A stretch of 64,000 nucleotides of DNA from Alphaproteobacteria bacterium (GTDB lineage Bacteria; Pseudomonadota; Alphaproteobacteria; UBA8366; Aestuariispiraceae). The DNA lies in assembly GCA_024743195.1 (NCBI GenBank), contig JANSXE010000003.1, positions 248,001 to 312,000 of the forward strand, in the 5' to 3' direction. How positions within the stretch are numbered: the stretch's first letter is position 1; every line of letters starts with the position of its first letter. Made by a program: the position numbers and the translations under genes. Shown here piece by piece: positions 1 to 8,335 of this stretch. The notes below the pieces were generated by a model that saw only the letters and a list, made by a program, of their open reading frames with translations, was not told where the DNA came from and searched no databases.

Positions 1-954
1 CTGTCGACCGCGGACATCCTGATCGGCGGCGCGACGGAGTACGCGGAGAAGGCCTACAGCGAAAATACGGCGGCCAATCTCTCTGTCTCCGCCGTCAAGC
101 CGGATTACTTCTTCACCGCCGGACTGTGGGCGCTGGCGCGCTTCTCCAGCATCAGCCCGCTACGGGTCGACGACCCGGCCGCGGTGAGCTGCGATCCGGC
201 CGATCTCGATTCCGGGCCTCAGGTCACCTGGTCGACGCCCTATCGCTATTTCCTGACCCGCGTGGGGGAGGGGATGGACGGGCTGGAGGGCCTGTCGGAC
301 CGGACGATCAAGTTCCCGATGGCGCGCTTGGCCGCGGACTATACCTACCTGATGGGCCTGGCCGCCGATCCGGCGGCGAACGGCGCGCGGCTCCTCGACT
401 GCTTCGCGGGCCGCTATCAGGAGACCGAGGCGGCGGCGGCGCGCATCGCACAGGAGGACGCCCGCTTCTACGCCGGCTACGGCAACAACCGCGCTGAGGC
501 GGTCCGTCGGCTGATGGTGACGACCTTGGCGGCGCGCATCGCCCGCCGGCTCGCGCCGGGCGACGCGCCCGCGGCCTTCGAGGCGCTGCTGGGCCCGCTC
601 GGCGCCTCGGGCGCCGCCGCCTGCGCGATGGAGGAGCCGCCGATCGCGGTCGCCTTGCTGGAGGGCGCGGTCGCCCTGCAGGACGGGCTCTATTACAACG
701 AACCGGACGACTGGTTCTATCCGGTGCGCGAGAGCCTGGGTGCGGCCTATCTGGAGGCGGGCCGGCCGGACTGCGCGCTCGCCGTCTTCCAGCGCGATCT
801 GGAGGAACATCCGCGCAACCCGCGCAGCCTGTTCGGTCTGGCCGAGACGCTCGACGCCCTGGGCGAGGCGGAGGAGGCCGAACGGGTGCGCGCGGAGTTC
901 CGCACGGTCTGGCGCAATTCGGAGCTGCGCATGACCTTGGCGGAGTTGCGTTAG
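1..954 (+). CDS. Tetratricopeptide-repeat protein, 5' end missing
   Basis: The frame is open from the first base, so the N terminus lies outside the window; at least 317 residues are present. The last 80 or so residues look like TPR helices: alternating Ala/Leu-rich helices with the pattern YLEAGRPDCALAVFQRDLEE, then LFGLAETLDALGEAEEAERV. TPRs are protein-interaction scaffolds, and no catalytic domain is visible in the part that can be read. The upstream part contains aromatic-rich segments of no recognised family. The TAG stop shares two bases with the stop of the convergent acetyltransferase gene. No further function can be given. Confidence 0.7.
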   Translation: MSTADILIGGATEYAEKAYSENTAANLSVSAVKPDYFFTAGLWALARFSSISPLRVDDPAAVSCDPADLDSGPQVTWSTPYRYFLTRVGEGMDGLEGLSDRTIKFPMARLAADYTYLMGLAADPAANGARLLDCFAGRYQETEAAAARIAQEDARFYAGYGNNRAEAVRRLMVTTLAARIARRLAPGDAPAAFEALLGPLGASGAAACAMEEPPIAVALLEGAVALQDGLYYNEPDDWFYPVRESLGAAYLEAGRPDCALAVFQRDLEEHPRNPRSLFGLAETLDALGEAEEAERVRAEFRTVWRNSELRMTLAELR

Positions 955-1463
955 GCGCGGGCGGCGGGCGGCGTCGCCCAAACCTCCCGATCCAGGCGCA
1001 TCACGAGACACGCGTCGGCGCCGAAGCTCTGACGCTCGATCGGGCGGAAGCCGAGACGGGCGTAGAAGCGCTGGGCGCGGACATTGTCCGCCAACGGATC
1101 GATCAGCACGGCGGTCACCGCCGGATCGGCGAAGCAGCGCGCGAGCGCGAGGCGCATCATTTCCGTCCCGAAGCCGCGGCCGAGGCAATCGGGCTCCCCG
1201 ATCCAGATGTCGATGGCGCGCTGGTTCGGCGCGACCGCGCCCCAGTATCCGGTCGGATCCCGCGCGGGATCAATGATCTGCAGGAAGCCGATGGGACGGC
1301 CGTCCCGCTCCGCGATCAGCATCTGGCGCCAGTCGACCCGCTCCGGGATCTCCCGCTCCCAATCGAACGGCCCGTCGGCGCCCATGGCCGCTTTCACATG
1401 CGGCGCGGCCTCCCAGCGGCGAAGCAGCGGGATGTCCGAAACGGCGGCGGGGCGCAGATGCAT
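951..1463 (-). CDS. GNAT-family N-acetyltransferase (RimJ/RimL or AacA4-like)
   Basis: This 170-residue protein fits the GNAT family, which moves an acetyl group from acetyl-CoA to an amine. The motif A region reads IDIWIGEPDCLGRGFGTEMM, with the acetyl-CoA pyrophosphate loop GRGFGT. It is followed by the usual C-terminal DPLADNVRAQRFYARLGF segment (motif B). The MHLRPAA start at 1463 is chosen because it begins the first strand of the fold; in-frame starts at 1499 and 1607 would add unrelated residues, and the latter would run into the divergent gene. The family also includes aminoglycoside acetyltransferases, and the substrate cannot be told from sequence. Confidence 0.85.
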   Translation of the reverse strand: MHLRPAAVSDIPLLRRWEAAPHVKAAMGADGPFDWEREIPERVDWRQMLIAERDGRPIGFLQIIDPARDPTGYWGAVAPNQRAIDIWIGEPDCLGRGFGTEMMRLALARCFADPAVTAVLIDPLADNVRAQRFYARLGFRPIERQSFGADACLVMRLDREVWATPPAARA

Positions 1464-1501
1464 GCCGGTCTTCTCCGAAAGCGCGGCGCCTTTTATCATG
1501 C

Positions 1502-1526
1502 CGCCTCTTCGATTGGGAAGGAGGCG
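1502..1526 (+). promoter_or_regulatory. Possible hairpin covering the ribosome binding site
   Basis: CGCCTCTT at 1502-1509 can pair with AAGGAGGCG at 1518-1526 (one G-U pair), with a loop of about nine bases. The right arm is the Shine-Dalgarno sequence of the deiminase-like gene starting at 1534. Pairing would hide the ribosome site. This may be chance in GC-rich DNA. Confidence 0.25.
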
Positions 1527-1533
1527 CAATGCG

Positions 1534-2607
1534 ATGCGGGCTTGGATCTGGGCGGCGGCTCTGGCCCTGGCCCTGGCTCTGGCGTCGTCCGTGAGCGGCG
1601 CGGCCACAGCCCAGGAGGTCGCCGCTCTTGGCGACGGAGAGTTGATCGTGCTCGCCGCGCCCCGGGCCGACGATTCCTACTACGCCCCCATGGCGGACGC
1701 GATCGTCGCTTTCCACATCCGCTTCGCGAAGGCGCTCGCGGGCGGCGATCGGGCGCTGATCCTGACCGACGCCGCGACCCGGCCGCACTATGTCCAGGCG
1801 CTGGGCGAGGAGGCCGTCCTGGTCGCGCCGATGGAGGACGTCTGGGCGCGCGATTTCTCCCTGACCCGCCCCGAGCGCCCGGTGCGGTTCCGCTACACCG
1901 CCGAAGGGCAGGGCGGCGGTCGCGGCGGCCAACGCGACGCGGACTGGGTTCAGAGCGGCTTCGAGAGGCTGGCCGCCGCGGCGGGCTTGGACTACCGCGT
2001 CAGCACGCTCTTCAACGACGGCGGCAATCTCGTCGACGATTACGCGGGCGCGGCGGTCCTCAGCCGGAAAGTCCTGCGCGACAACGGCCTCACCGAGGCG
2101 GAGGGGCGCGCGGCGCTTCGCGAGGAGGCGGGCCTCGAGACCGTCGCCTTCATCGAAGCCGACGAGCAGGGCGGGCTCGAGCACGCCGACGGCGTGGTCG
2201 CCTTCCTGGAGCCGGGCGTCCTGGTCGTGAACCGCTATCCCGACGATCCGGACTATGCGGCGGCGCTCCGCGCCGATCTGGAGAGAGGCTTGCCGGGCGT
2301 CGCGCTCCACGAGATCCCGGCTCCCTATGACGACAGCGCGGTCTATGACGCGCGGTTCGGCTCCGCCTGCGGGCTCTACACGAACATGGTCGTCACCCCG
2401 CATCGCATCTATCTGCCGCAATTCGGCGTCCCCGAGGACTCCGAGGCGCTGGCTCTGATCGAAAGCCTGACGGACAAGCAGGTCGTCCCGGTCGAGTCCG
2501 GCGGCGTCTGCAGCATGGGCGGCGGCGTGCGCTGCATGAGCTGGCAGGTCCGCGGCGAGAATGCGGCCCGGCTGTTGGGCTGGCGGGCGGCGCGCGCGCC
2601 GCAATAA
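1534..2607 (+). CDS. Exported agmatine deiminase / peptidyl-arginine deiminase-family protein
   Basis: This 357-residue protein belongs to the PAD_porph guanidino-hydrolase fold. Family motifs are visible in order: MEDVWARDFS, LFNDGGNLVDDYAG, the catalytic His/Asp in LEHADGVVAF, YTNMVVTPHRIYLPQFG, and a C-terminal nucleophile Cys near residue 334 in GGGVRCMSWQ. Agmatine deiminases act in the cytosol on agmatine. This one instead starts with a hydrophobic leader ending near ATAQE (about residue 27), which predicts export, so its substrate may be a peptide or other guanidino compound. The start at 1534 is preceded by AAGGAGG at eight bases and gives the intact leader. It is followed by an M81 peptidase gene 70 bases downstream. 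Confidence 0.8.
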   Translation: MRAWIWAAALALALALASSVSGAATAQEVAALGDGELIVLAAPRADDSYYAPMADAIVAFHIRFAKALAGGDRALILTDAATRPHYVQALGEEAVLVAPMEDVWARDFSLTRPERPVRFRYTAEGQGGGRGGQRDADWVQSGFERLAAAAGLDYRVSTLFNDGGNLVDDYAGAAVLSRKVLRDNGLTEAEGRAALREEAGLETVAFIEADEQGGLEHADGVVAFLEPGVLVVNRYPDDPDYAAALRADLERGLPGVALHEIPAPYDDSAVYDARFGSACGLYTNMVVTPHRIYLPQFGVPEDSEALALIESLTDKQVVPVESGGVCSMGGGVRCMSWQVRGENAARLLGWRAARAPQ

Positions 2608-2677
2608 TCGGCTGGCGGGACCCTCCCGGCGGCGCTAGCCTCGCCGAACGGCTCCCACCCTCCGCAGAGGCCCGTCC

Positions 2678-4180
2678 ATGCGCATCGCCGTCGGCGGCTT
2701 TCAGCACGAAACCAACACCTTCGCCCCGGTGACGGCGGAGTACGAGAAGTTCGCGCGCACCGACGGCTGGCCGGGGCTCGCCTATGGCGAGGCCATGCTG
2801 GACGCCGTGGACGGCGTCCACATCCCGATCAGCGGGGCGGTTGGCCGCTTGCGGGAGGCCGGGGCGACGTTGGTCCCGCTGTCCTGGTGCTCCGCCCCGC
2901 CGTCGGCGCAGGTGACCGAGGACGCCTTCGAGCGCATCGCCGGCGGCCTGCTGGGGACGCTGCGAGAGGCGATCGCCGCCGACGGTCCGGTCGACGGCGT
3001 CTATCTGGACCTGCACGGCGCCATGGTGACGGAGCACCTGGAAGACGGCGAAGGGGAGCTGCTGCGCCGGCTGCGCGCGCTGATCGGGCCGGACGTTCCC
3101 GTGGCGGCCAGCCTCGACCTGCACGCCAACGTCACCGAGGCGATGCTTCGCCACGCCGACGTGATCGACATCTATCGGACCTATCCGCATGTCGACATGG
3201 GGGAAACCGGCGCCCGCACGGCAGGCCACCTGCTGGCGCTGCTGCGCGCTGGAGGAAAGCCCGCCAAGGCGCTCAGAAAGCTCGATTTTCTGATCCCGTT
3301 GAATTGGGGCTGCACGGACATCGCGCCGATGGACGCGCTCTATGGCGAGGCGCTGCCGCAGCGCTTGGCGCAGACGCCCGGCCTCGCCGCGCTGGCGGTC
3401 GCCTGCGGCTTTCCCCAGGCGGACATCCGCGAGGTGGGCCCCGCGGTCCTGGCCTATGGCGCCGATCAGGCGACGGCCGACGCCGCGGCCGATGCGATGG
3501 CGGCGGCGATCGTCGCGCGGCAGGCTGAGTTCGGGGAGCCGATCTACGATCCCAAGGGTGCGGTCGCCGAAGCGCTCGCCCGCGTCGGCGCCGGCGCGGC
3601 GCGCCCCATCGTGATCGCCGACACGCAGGACAATCCCGGCGGCGGCGGACCGGGCGACACGACGGGCATGCTGCGCGCCCTGCTGGCGGCGAAGGCGCGC
3701 GGCGCCGTGCTGGCGATGCTGATCGACCCGGAGAGCGCCGAGACGGCGCACGCCGCCGGGGAGGGCGCGACCGCCCGTTTCGCGCTCGGCGGCCGGCGCT
3801 ATCCCGGCGACAGCCCGGTGGAGGGCGCGGCCGAGGTCCTGCGCGTTGGCGACGGCCACTTCACCGCGACCGGGCCGATGTGGGGCGGGGCGCGGATGGA
3901 ATTGGGACCGATGGCGCTGTTGGACATGGACGGCGTCAAGGTCGTCGTCGCCTCGCGCGAGATGCAGGCGGGCGATCAGGCCATGCTGCGTCATTTGGGC
4001 GTGGAGCCGTCGGCGCAGCCGATCCTCGTGCTCAAGAGTTCGGTGCATTTCCGCGCGGATTTCGAGCCCATCGCGGACGTCGTGCTGACGGCGGCGGCGC
4101 CGGGGCCCGTCACGGCCGATCCGGCGACGCTGGCCTATCGCAACATCCGCCCCGGCGTGCGCCGGCGGCCCGATCTGTGA
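2678..4180 (+). CDS. M81-family metallopeptidase (MlrC-like)
   Basis: This 500-residue protein matches the MlrC/M81 family, named for the enzyme completing microcystin breakdown but widespread and mostly uncharacterised. Characteristic pieces are the N-terminal GGFQHETNTF, the metal-site segments YLDLHGAM, ASLDLHANVT and TYPHVDMGETG, and DTQDNPGGGGPGDTTGML in the C-terminal MlrC_C domain. The probable zinc ligands are in DLHGAM, LDLHAN and PHVD. The length is usual for the family. An SDR gene begins ten bases after the stop, so the two are probably co-transcribed. The substrate is unknown; in many alphaproteobacteria such genes sit with amide or peptide catabolism. Confidence 0.88.
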   Translation: MRIAVGGFQHETNTFAPVTAEYEKFARTDGWPGLAYGEAMLDAVDGVHIPISGAVGRLREAGATLVPLSWCSAPPSAQVTEDAFERIAGGLLGTLREAIAADGPVDGVYLDLHGAMVTEHLEDGEGELLRRLRALIGPDVPVAASLDLHANVTEAMLRHADVIDIYRTYPHVDMGETGARTAGHLLALLRAGGKPAKALRKLDFLIPLNWGCTDIAPMDALYGEALPQRLAQTPGLAALAVACGFPQADIREVGPAVLAYGADQATADAAADAMAAAIVARQAEFGEPIYDPKGAVAEALARVGAGAARPIVIADTQDNPGGGGPGDTTGMLRALLAAKARGAVLAMLIDPESAETAHAAGEGATARFALGGRRYPGDSPVEGAAEVLRVGDGHFTATGPMWGGARMELGPMALLDMDGVKVVVASREMQAGDQAMLRHLGVEPSAQPILVLKSSVHFRADFEPIADVVLTAAAPGPVTADPATLAYRNIRPGVRRRPDL

Positions 4181-4190
4181 GGGGGCGGGC

Positions 4191-4955
4191 GTGAGTCGCC
4201 ACGACGGCCAGCGCGTGCTGGTGACCGCCGCCGGCGCCGGCATCGGCCGGCGCATCGCGGAGCGGTTCGCGGAAGAGGGCGCGCAGGTGTTCGCCTGCGA
4301 CCTTGACGCCATGGCCTTGGAGAGCTTGCCGTCGAGCATTCACCGCCGCGCGGCCGACGTCGCCGATCCGGCGGCGGTGGCGGGGCTGTTCGCTGCGGCG
4401 GACGCGGCGCTCAGCGGGCTCGACGTGCTGGTCGCGGCGGCGGGGACGGCCGGACCGATCGCGCCGGTCGAGGAGACCGAGCCCGACGCCTGGCGCCGCT
4501 GCGTGGAGGTCAGCCTCTACGGGACCTACCTCTGCGCCCGCGCGGCCGCCTCGCGGCTGAAGGCGGCCGGCGGCGGCTCGATCATCGCCTTCTCGTCGAC
4601 CGCCGGGCTCCACGGCTACCCGCAGCGCACCGCCTATTGCGCGGCCAAATGGGGCGTCATCGGGCTGGTGAAGTCGCTCGCAACCGAATTGGGCCCGCAC
4701 CGCATACGGGTGAATGCGATCTGCCCCGGCGTGGTGGAGGGCGAGCGGATGGATCGCGTGATCGCCGGCGAGGCCGCGGCCCGCGGCGTCGCGGAGGAGG
4801 CGGTGCGGGCCGCCTACACGGAGGGCAGCAGCCTGCGGCAATGGGTGACGGCCGACGATCTGGCGGCGATGGCGCTCTTCCTCGCGTCGGACGGGGCCGC
4901 GAAGATCTCCGGCCAGGCGCTGCCGGTGGACGGGCACACCGAGGCGCGCTACTGA
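4191..4955 (+). CDS. SDR-family NAD(P)-dependent oxidoreductase
   Basis: This 254-residue protein is a classical short-chain dehydrogenase/reductase. The cofactor loop is a TAAGAGIGR variant of TGxxxGIG, followed by the NAAG-equivalent AAAGTAG. The catalytic Ser lies in IIAFSSTAGLHG, and Tyr and Lys in YCAAKWGVIG. The tail IRVNAICPGVV and ISGQALPVDGH is typical of the 3-oxoacyl-ACP reductase-like subgroup. Translation starts at GTG (4191), ten bases after the M81 peptidase stop, suggesting one operon. The substrate cannot be inferred. Confidence 0.9.
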   Translation: MSRHDGQRVLVTAAGAGIGRRIAERFAEEGAQVFACDLDAMALESLPSSIHRRAADVADPAAVAGLFAAADAALSGLDVLVAAAGTAGPIAPVEETEPDAWRRCVEVSLYGTYLCARAAASRLKAAGGGSIIAFSSTAGLHGYPQRTAYCAAKWGVIGLVKSLATELGPHRIRVNAICPGVVEGERMDRVIAGEAAARGVAEEAVRAAYTEGSSLRQWVTADDLAAMALFLASDGAAKISGQALPVDGHTEARY

Positions 4956-4970
4956 ACCGACTGCCGCCCC

Positions 4971-5001
4971 TTGACCTTCCATGAACTGGAAACCTCATCT
5001 A
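4971..5001 (+). promoter_or_regulatory. CueR/HmrR-type copper-responsive promoter of copA
   Basis: A -35 element TTGACC (4971-4976) and a -10-like CATCTA (4996-5001) are 19 bases apart, the overlong spacing typical of MerR-family promoters. The spacer holds ACCTTCC and GGAAACC arms around seven bases, close to the CueR operator pattern (CCTTCC...GGAAGG). A copper ATPase and a CueR-like gene follow directly, which supports the call. Confidence 0.85.
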
Positions 5002-5041
5002 ACGGATAGCGAGAGGTTCTTAGTGGAAGGAGCGCGCCGTC

Positions 5042-7339
5042 ATGGCCCATGCGCACGACTGTTCGCAGCACGCGGCCGACAGGCCGGCGCCGACCGGATC
5101 GGAGCGCCCGAAGGACGGCTATATCTGCCCGATGTGCCCGGACGTCTGGAGTCCCGTTCCCGCGGACTGCCCCTCCTGCGGCATGGCGCTGGAGCCGGCG
5201 CGGCCGCAGAAGGCTGAAACCAAGGTCGAGTACACCTGCCCGATGCACCCCGAGATCGTGCGGGACGCGCCCGGCGACTGTCCGATCTGCGGCATGGCGC
5301 TGGAGCCGCGCACGGTGACGGCGGAGACGCCGCCCAATCCGGAACTCGTCGATATGACGCGCCGGTTCTGGGGCGGGTTGGCGTTGACCATCCCGGTTTT
5401 CCTCCTGGCGATGGGGGAGTTCATTCCGCCGCTCGAGCAGGCCTTAGCCGGCGATTGGGCGCGCTGGGTGCAGCTCGTGCTCACGACCCCCATCATGTTC
5501 TGGGCGGGCTGGCCCTTCTTCGTGCGCGGCTGGAAGTCGATCCGCACGGTCAATCCGAACATGTTCACCCTGATCGCGATCGGCACGGGCGCGGCCTATC
5601 TGTTCAGCGTGGTGGCCGTGATCGCGCCGCAGATCTTCCCCGCCGGGTTCCTGACGGCGGGAGGTGCTGCGCCGCTCTATTTCGAGACCGCAGGCGTCAT
5701 CATCACCCTCATGCTGCTCGGCCAGGTGTTGGAGTTGCGGGCGCGCGAGCGCACCGGCGACGCCCTGAAGGCGCTGATCGATCTGGCGCCAAAGACGGCG
5801 ATCCGTCTGACAGACTGCGGACACGAGCGGGAGGTCGGCCTCGATCAGGTGCAGGTCGGCGACCGGCTGCGCGTCCGGCCGGGCGACAGCGCGCCCGTCG
5901 ACGGCGTCGTTCTCGAAGGGACGGCCGTACTCGACGAAAGCATGGTGACCGGCGAATCCAAGCCCGTCACGAAGCGCCCCGACGATCCCGTCATCGGCGG
6001 CACGATCGTGCAGGGCTCGACCGGGATCGTGATGCGCGCGGAGAAGGTGGGCGACGACACCATGCTCTCGCGCATCGTCGCCCTCGTCGCCGACGCGCAA
6101 AGGAGCCGTGCGCCGATCCAGTCCCTGGCGGACCGGGTGGCCGGGATTTTCGTGCCGACCGTGGTCGTGATCGCGATCGCGTCGTTCGCCGTTTGGGCGC
6201 TGGTCGGGCCGCCCCCCGCGCTTGCCTACGGGCTCGCCGCGGCGGTGACGGTGCTGATCATCGCCTGCCCCTGCGCGCTCGGGCTGGCGACGCCTATGTC
6301 GGTGATGACCGGCGTCGGGCGCGGCGCCCAGGCGGGCGTGCTGATCCGCAATGCGGAGGCGATCGAGCGCATCGCGAAGATCGACACGCTGGTGCTCGAC
6401 AAGACCGGCACCCTGACCGAGGGCAAGCCTGCCGTCGAGGCGATCGAGACGGCGGGCGGCGCCTCCTCCGACGAGTTGTTGCGCCGCGCCGCCGCGTTGG
6501 AGCGTGCGAGCGGCCATCCGCTGGCCCGCGCCTTCGTCGAGGCGGCGGAGGCGCGCGGGCTCTCGCTCCCCGCGACGCCGGACGATTACGAGCAGCATGA
6601 CGGCAAGGGGATCGTCGGCGCGGTGGACGGCGCGCGTCTTGCGATCGGCAATGCGGCGATGATGCGCGTCGCAGGCGCCGACCCCGCGCCGCTTGAGCAG
6701 ACGGCGGACGGCTGGCGCGACGAGGGGGCGACGGCGGTCTTCGTTGCGCTCGACGGCCGGCTGGCCGGGGTCGTGAAGATCGCCGATCCGATCAAGGAGA
6801 CCACGGCGGAGGCGATTGAGGGGCTGCACCGCGCCGGGGTGCGCCTCGTGATGTTGACCGGCGACAACGCCAAGACCGCGCAGGCCGTGGCGCGCCGCCT
6901 GGGCCTCGACGAAGTGGAGGCGGAGGTGATGCCCGAGGACAAGCACGCGGTCGTCGAGCGGCTCCAGAAAGAGGGGCGCCGCGTCGCCATGGCCGGCGAC
7001 GGCGTCAACGACGCCCCGGCGCTCGCGCGCGCCGATGTCGGCATCGCCATGGGCGCGGGCGCCGACGTCGCGATCGAGAGCGCGCACGTCACCCTGGTTA
7101 AAGGCGATCTGCGCGGCGTTCTGCGGGCCCGGACGCTGGGCCGCGCGGTGATGCGGAACATCCGGCAGAATCTGTTCTTCGCATTCATTTACAACGGGCT
7201 CGGGGTCCCGGTCGCGGCGGGCGTGCTCTATCCCGTGTTCGGATTGCTGTTGAGCCCGATGATCGCGGCCGCCGCCATGAGCCTGAGTTCCGTCTCGGTG
7301 ATCGGCAACGCGCTGCGGCTGCGTCGCCAGAAGTTGTAG
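5042..7339 (+). CDS. copA: Copper-translocating P1B-type ATPase
   Basis: This 765-residue inner-membrane Cu(I) efflux pump has family landmarks in order. Two N-terminal heavy-metal-binding modules of the CPM-x-P...CPxCGMALEP type replace the usual HMA (CxxC ferredoxin-like) domains; their cysteines are near residues 29/32/43/46 and 66/80/83. Then come paired membrane helices, the actuator motif VTGES (about 302-306), the transmembrane metal site CPC (409-411), the phosphorylation site DKTGT (D453), the SGHPLA loop and the hinge [10 protein letters not shown]. It follows a CueR-type promoter with AAGGAG nine bases before the ATG, and it heads an operon with cueR and a cytochrome c gene. Silver could also be a substrate. 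Confidence 0.95.
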   Translation: MAHAHDCSQHAADRPAPTGSERPKDGYICPMCPDVWSPVPADCPSCGMALEPARPQKAETKVEYTCPMHPEIVRDAPGDCPICGMALEPRTVTAETPPNPELVDMTRRFWGGLALTIPVFLLAMGEFIPPLEQALAGDWARWVQLVLTTPIMFWAGWPFFVRGWKSIRTVNPNMFTLIAIGTGAAYLFSVVAVIAPQIFPAGFLTAGGAAPLYFETAGVIITLMLLGQVLELRARERTGDALKALIDLAPKTAIRLTDCGHEREVGLDQVQVGDRLRVRPGDSAPVDGVVLEGTAVLDESMVTGESKPVTKRPDDPVIGGTIVQGSTGIVMRAEKVGDDTMLSRIVALVADAQRSRAPIQSLADRVAGIFVPTVVVIAIASFAVWALVGPPPALAYGLAAAVTVLIIACPCALGLATPMSVMTGVGRGAQAGVLIRNAEAIERIAKIDTLVLDKTGTLTEGKPAVEAIETAGGASSDELLRRAAALERASGHPLARAFVEAAEARGLSLPATPDDYEQHDGKGIVGAVDGARLAIGNAAMMRVAGADPAPLEQTADGWRDEGATAVFVALDGRLAGVVKIADPIKETTAEAIEGLHRAGVRLVMLTGDNAKTAQAVARRLGLDEVEAEVMPEDKHAVVERLQKEGRRVAMAGDGVNDAPALARADVGIAMGAGADVAIESAHVTLVKGDLRGVLRARTLGRAVMRNIRQNLFFAFIYNGLGVPVAAGVLYPVFGLLLSPMIAAAAMSLSSVSVIGNALRLRRQKL

Positions 7340-7351
7340 GAGGGCCTGAGC

Positions 7352-7768
7352 ATGAACATCGGCGAAGCGGCCAAGCTGTCCGGCGTCCCGGCGAAGACGA
7401 TCCGCTATTACGACGAAATCGACCTGATCAAGCCGTCGGGCCGCACGGCGGGGGGCTACCGGGACTATGACGAACGTGCGGTGGAGAGCCTGCGCTTCGT
7501 GCGCCATGCGCGCGGCCTCGGCTTCTCGGTCGAGGACTGCCGCGCGCTGCTCTCCCTTTACCGCGACCGCAACCGGGCCAGCGCCGATGTGAAGTCCCTG
7601 ACGGCGAAGCATCTGGCGCGCATCGAAAGCAAGATCGCCGAACTGGAGAGCATGAAGCGCACGCTGCAGGACCTGACCGCCCGCTGCCAGGGCGACGACC
7701 GACCGGATTGCCCGATCCTCGACAACCTTGCCGGGCCGGAGCGGAGCAGGGCGGAGGCGCGGGGATGA
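7352..7768 (+). CDS. cueR: Cu(I)-responsive MerR-family regulator
   Basis: This 138-residue protein has an N-terminal MerR winged helix (MNIGEAAKLSGVPAKTIRYYDEI), a dimerisation coiled coil and a C-terminal metal loop. Two cysteines in RCQGDDRPDC have the C-x7-C spacing used by CueR to bind Cu(I) or Ag(I). It lies 12 bases after copA with a GGAGG site, and its stop overlaps the ATG of the cytochrome c gene (ATGA). As copA, cueR and the cytochrome share the 4971-5001 promoter, the regulator is probably autoregulated. Confidence 0.93.
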   Translation: MNIGEAAKLSGVPAKTIRYYDEIDLIKPSGRTAGGYRDYDERAVESLRFVRHARGLGFSVEDCRALLSLYRDRNRASADVKSLTAKHLARIESKIAELESMKRTLQDLTARCQGDDRPDCPILDNLAGPERSRAEARG

Positions 7769-8286
7769 ACGGCGGCGTCAGCCGAAACACGCTCGTCGGG
7801 TTGGCCGGGGCCGGCGCCGTCGCTGCGGGCCTCGCCGTCGGCCTCTACCTCTGGCAGGCGGAGAGCGCCCGGGCGCCGGACAGCCCGTCCGCCGATTGGC
7901 GCGGCGTGCGCATTTCGGCCGACGCGCCCGAACTCGCGGCCAAGGGCGCGCCGCTCTATCGGGACGCCTGCGCCGCCTGCCACGGCGCCGATCTGGAAGG
8001 CGCCGTGAACTGGCGCCAGCCTCTGGCCGACGGGACGCTGCCGCCGCCGCCGCACGACGAGACCGGCCACACCTGGCACCATCCGGACGGCTTCCTCTTC
8101 GCCTACACCAAGTTCGGCGGGCAGCCCTTCATGCCGGAAGGCCGGCGCAGCGCCATGCCGGCCTTCGCCGACGCCTACAGTGACGACGAGATCCTGGCGA
8201 TCCTGACCTACATCAAGAGCACCTGGCCGGAGGACGTTGCCGCCCGACAGGCGCGGATCACGGAGCAGGCGTCCGGTGGCGATTAG
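7765..8286 (+). CDS. Membrane-anchored c-type cytochrome in the copper operon
   Basis: The protein has 173 residues. An N-terminal hydrophobic helix (about 10-30) without an obvious cleavage site probably anchors it to the periplasmic face. One haem-binding CAACH motif is at 69-73, and a Met in PFMPEG or SAMPAF could be the sixth haem ligand. The remainder resembles COG2010-type monohaem cytochromes. A His-rich stretch (HDETGHTWHH) between the haem motif and the Met loop could bind metal. It overlaps cueR by four bases, so it is translationally coupled to the copper genes. A redox role in Cu(I)/Cu(II) handling is possible but is inference. Confidence 0.85.
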   Translation: MNGGVSRNTLVGLAGAGAVAAGLAVGLYLWQAESARAPDSPSADWRGVRISADAPELAAKGAPLYRDACAACHGADLEGAVNWRQPLADGTLPPPPHDETGHTWHHPDGFLFAYTKFGGQPFMPEGRRSAMPAFADAYSDDEILAILTYIKSTWPEDVAARQARITEQASGGD

Positions 8287-8335
8287 AGTGTGGCGCTCGA
8301 GGGCGTGCGCACCGGGGCCGCGGGGGTGAAGACAA

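Noticed and set aside
2393-4339. Long open frame on the minus strand opposite the M81 peptidase and the deiminase gene
   Set aside because: Arg/Ala/Gly-rich low-complexity translation with no domain; a mirror of high-GC coding DNA.
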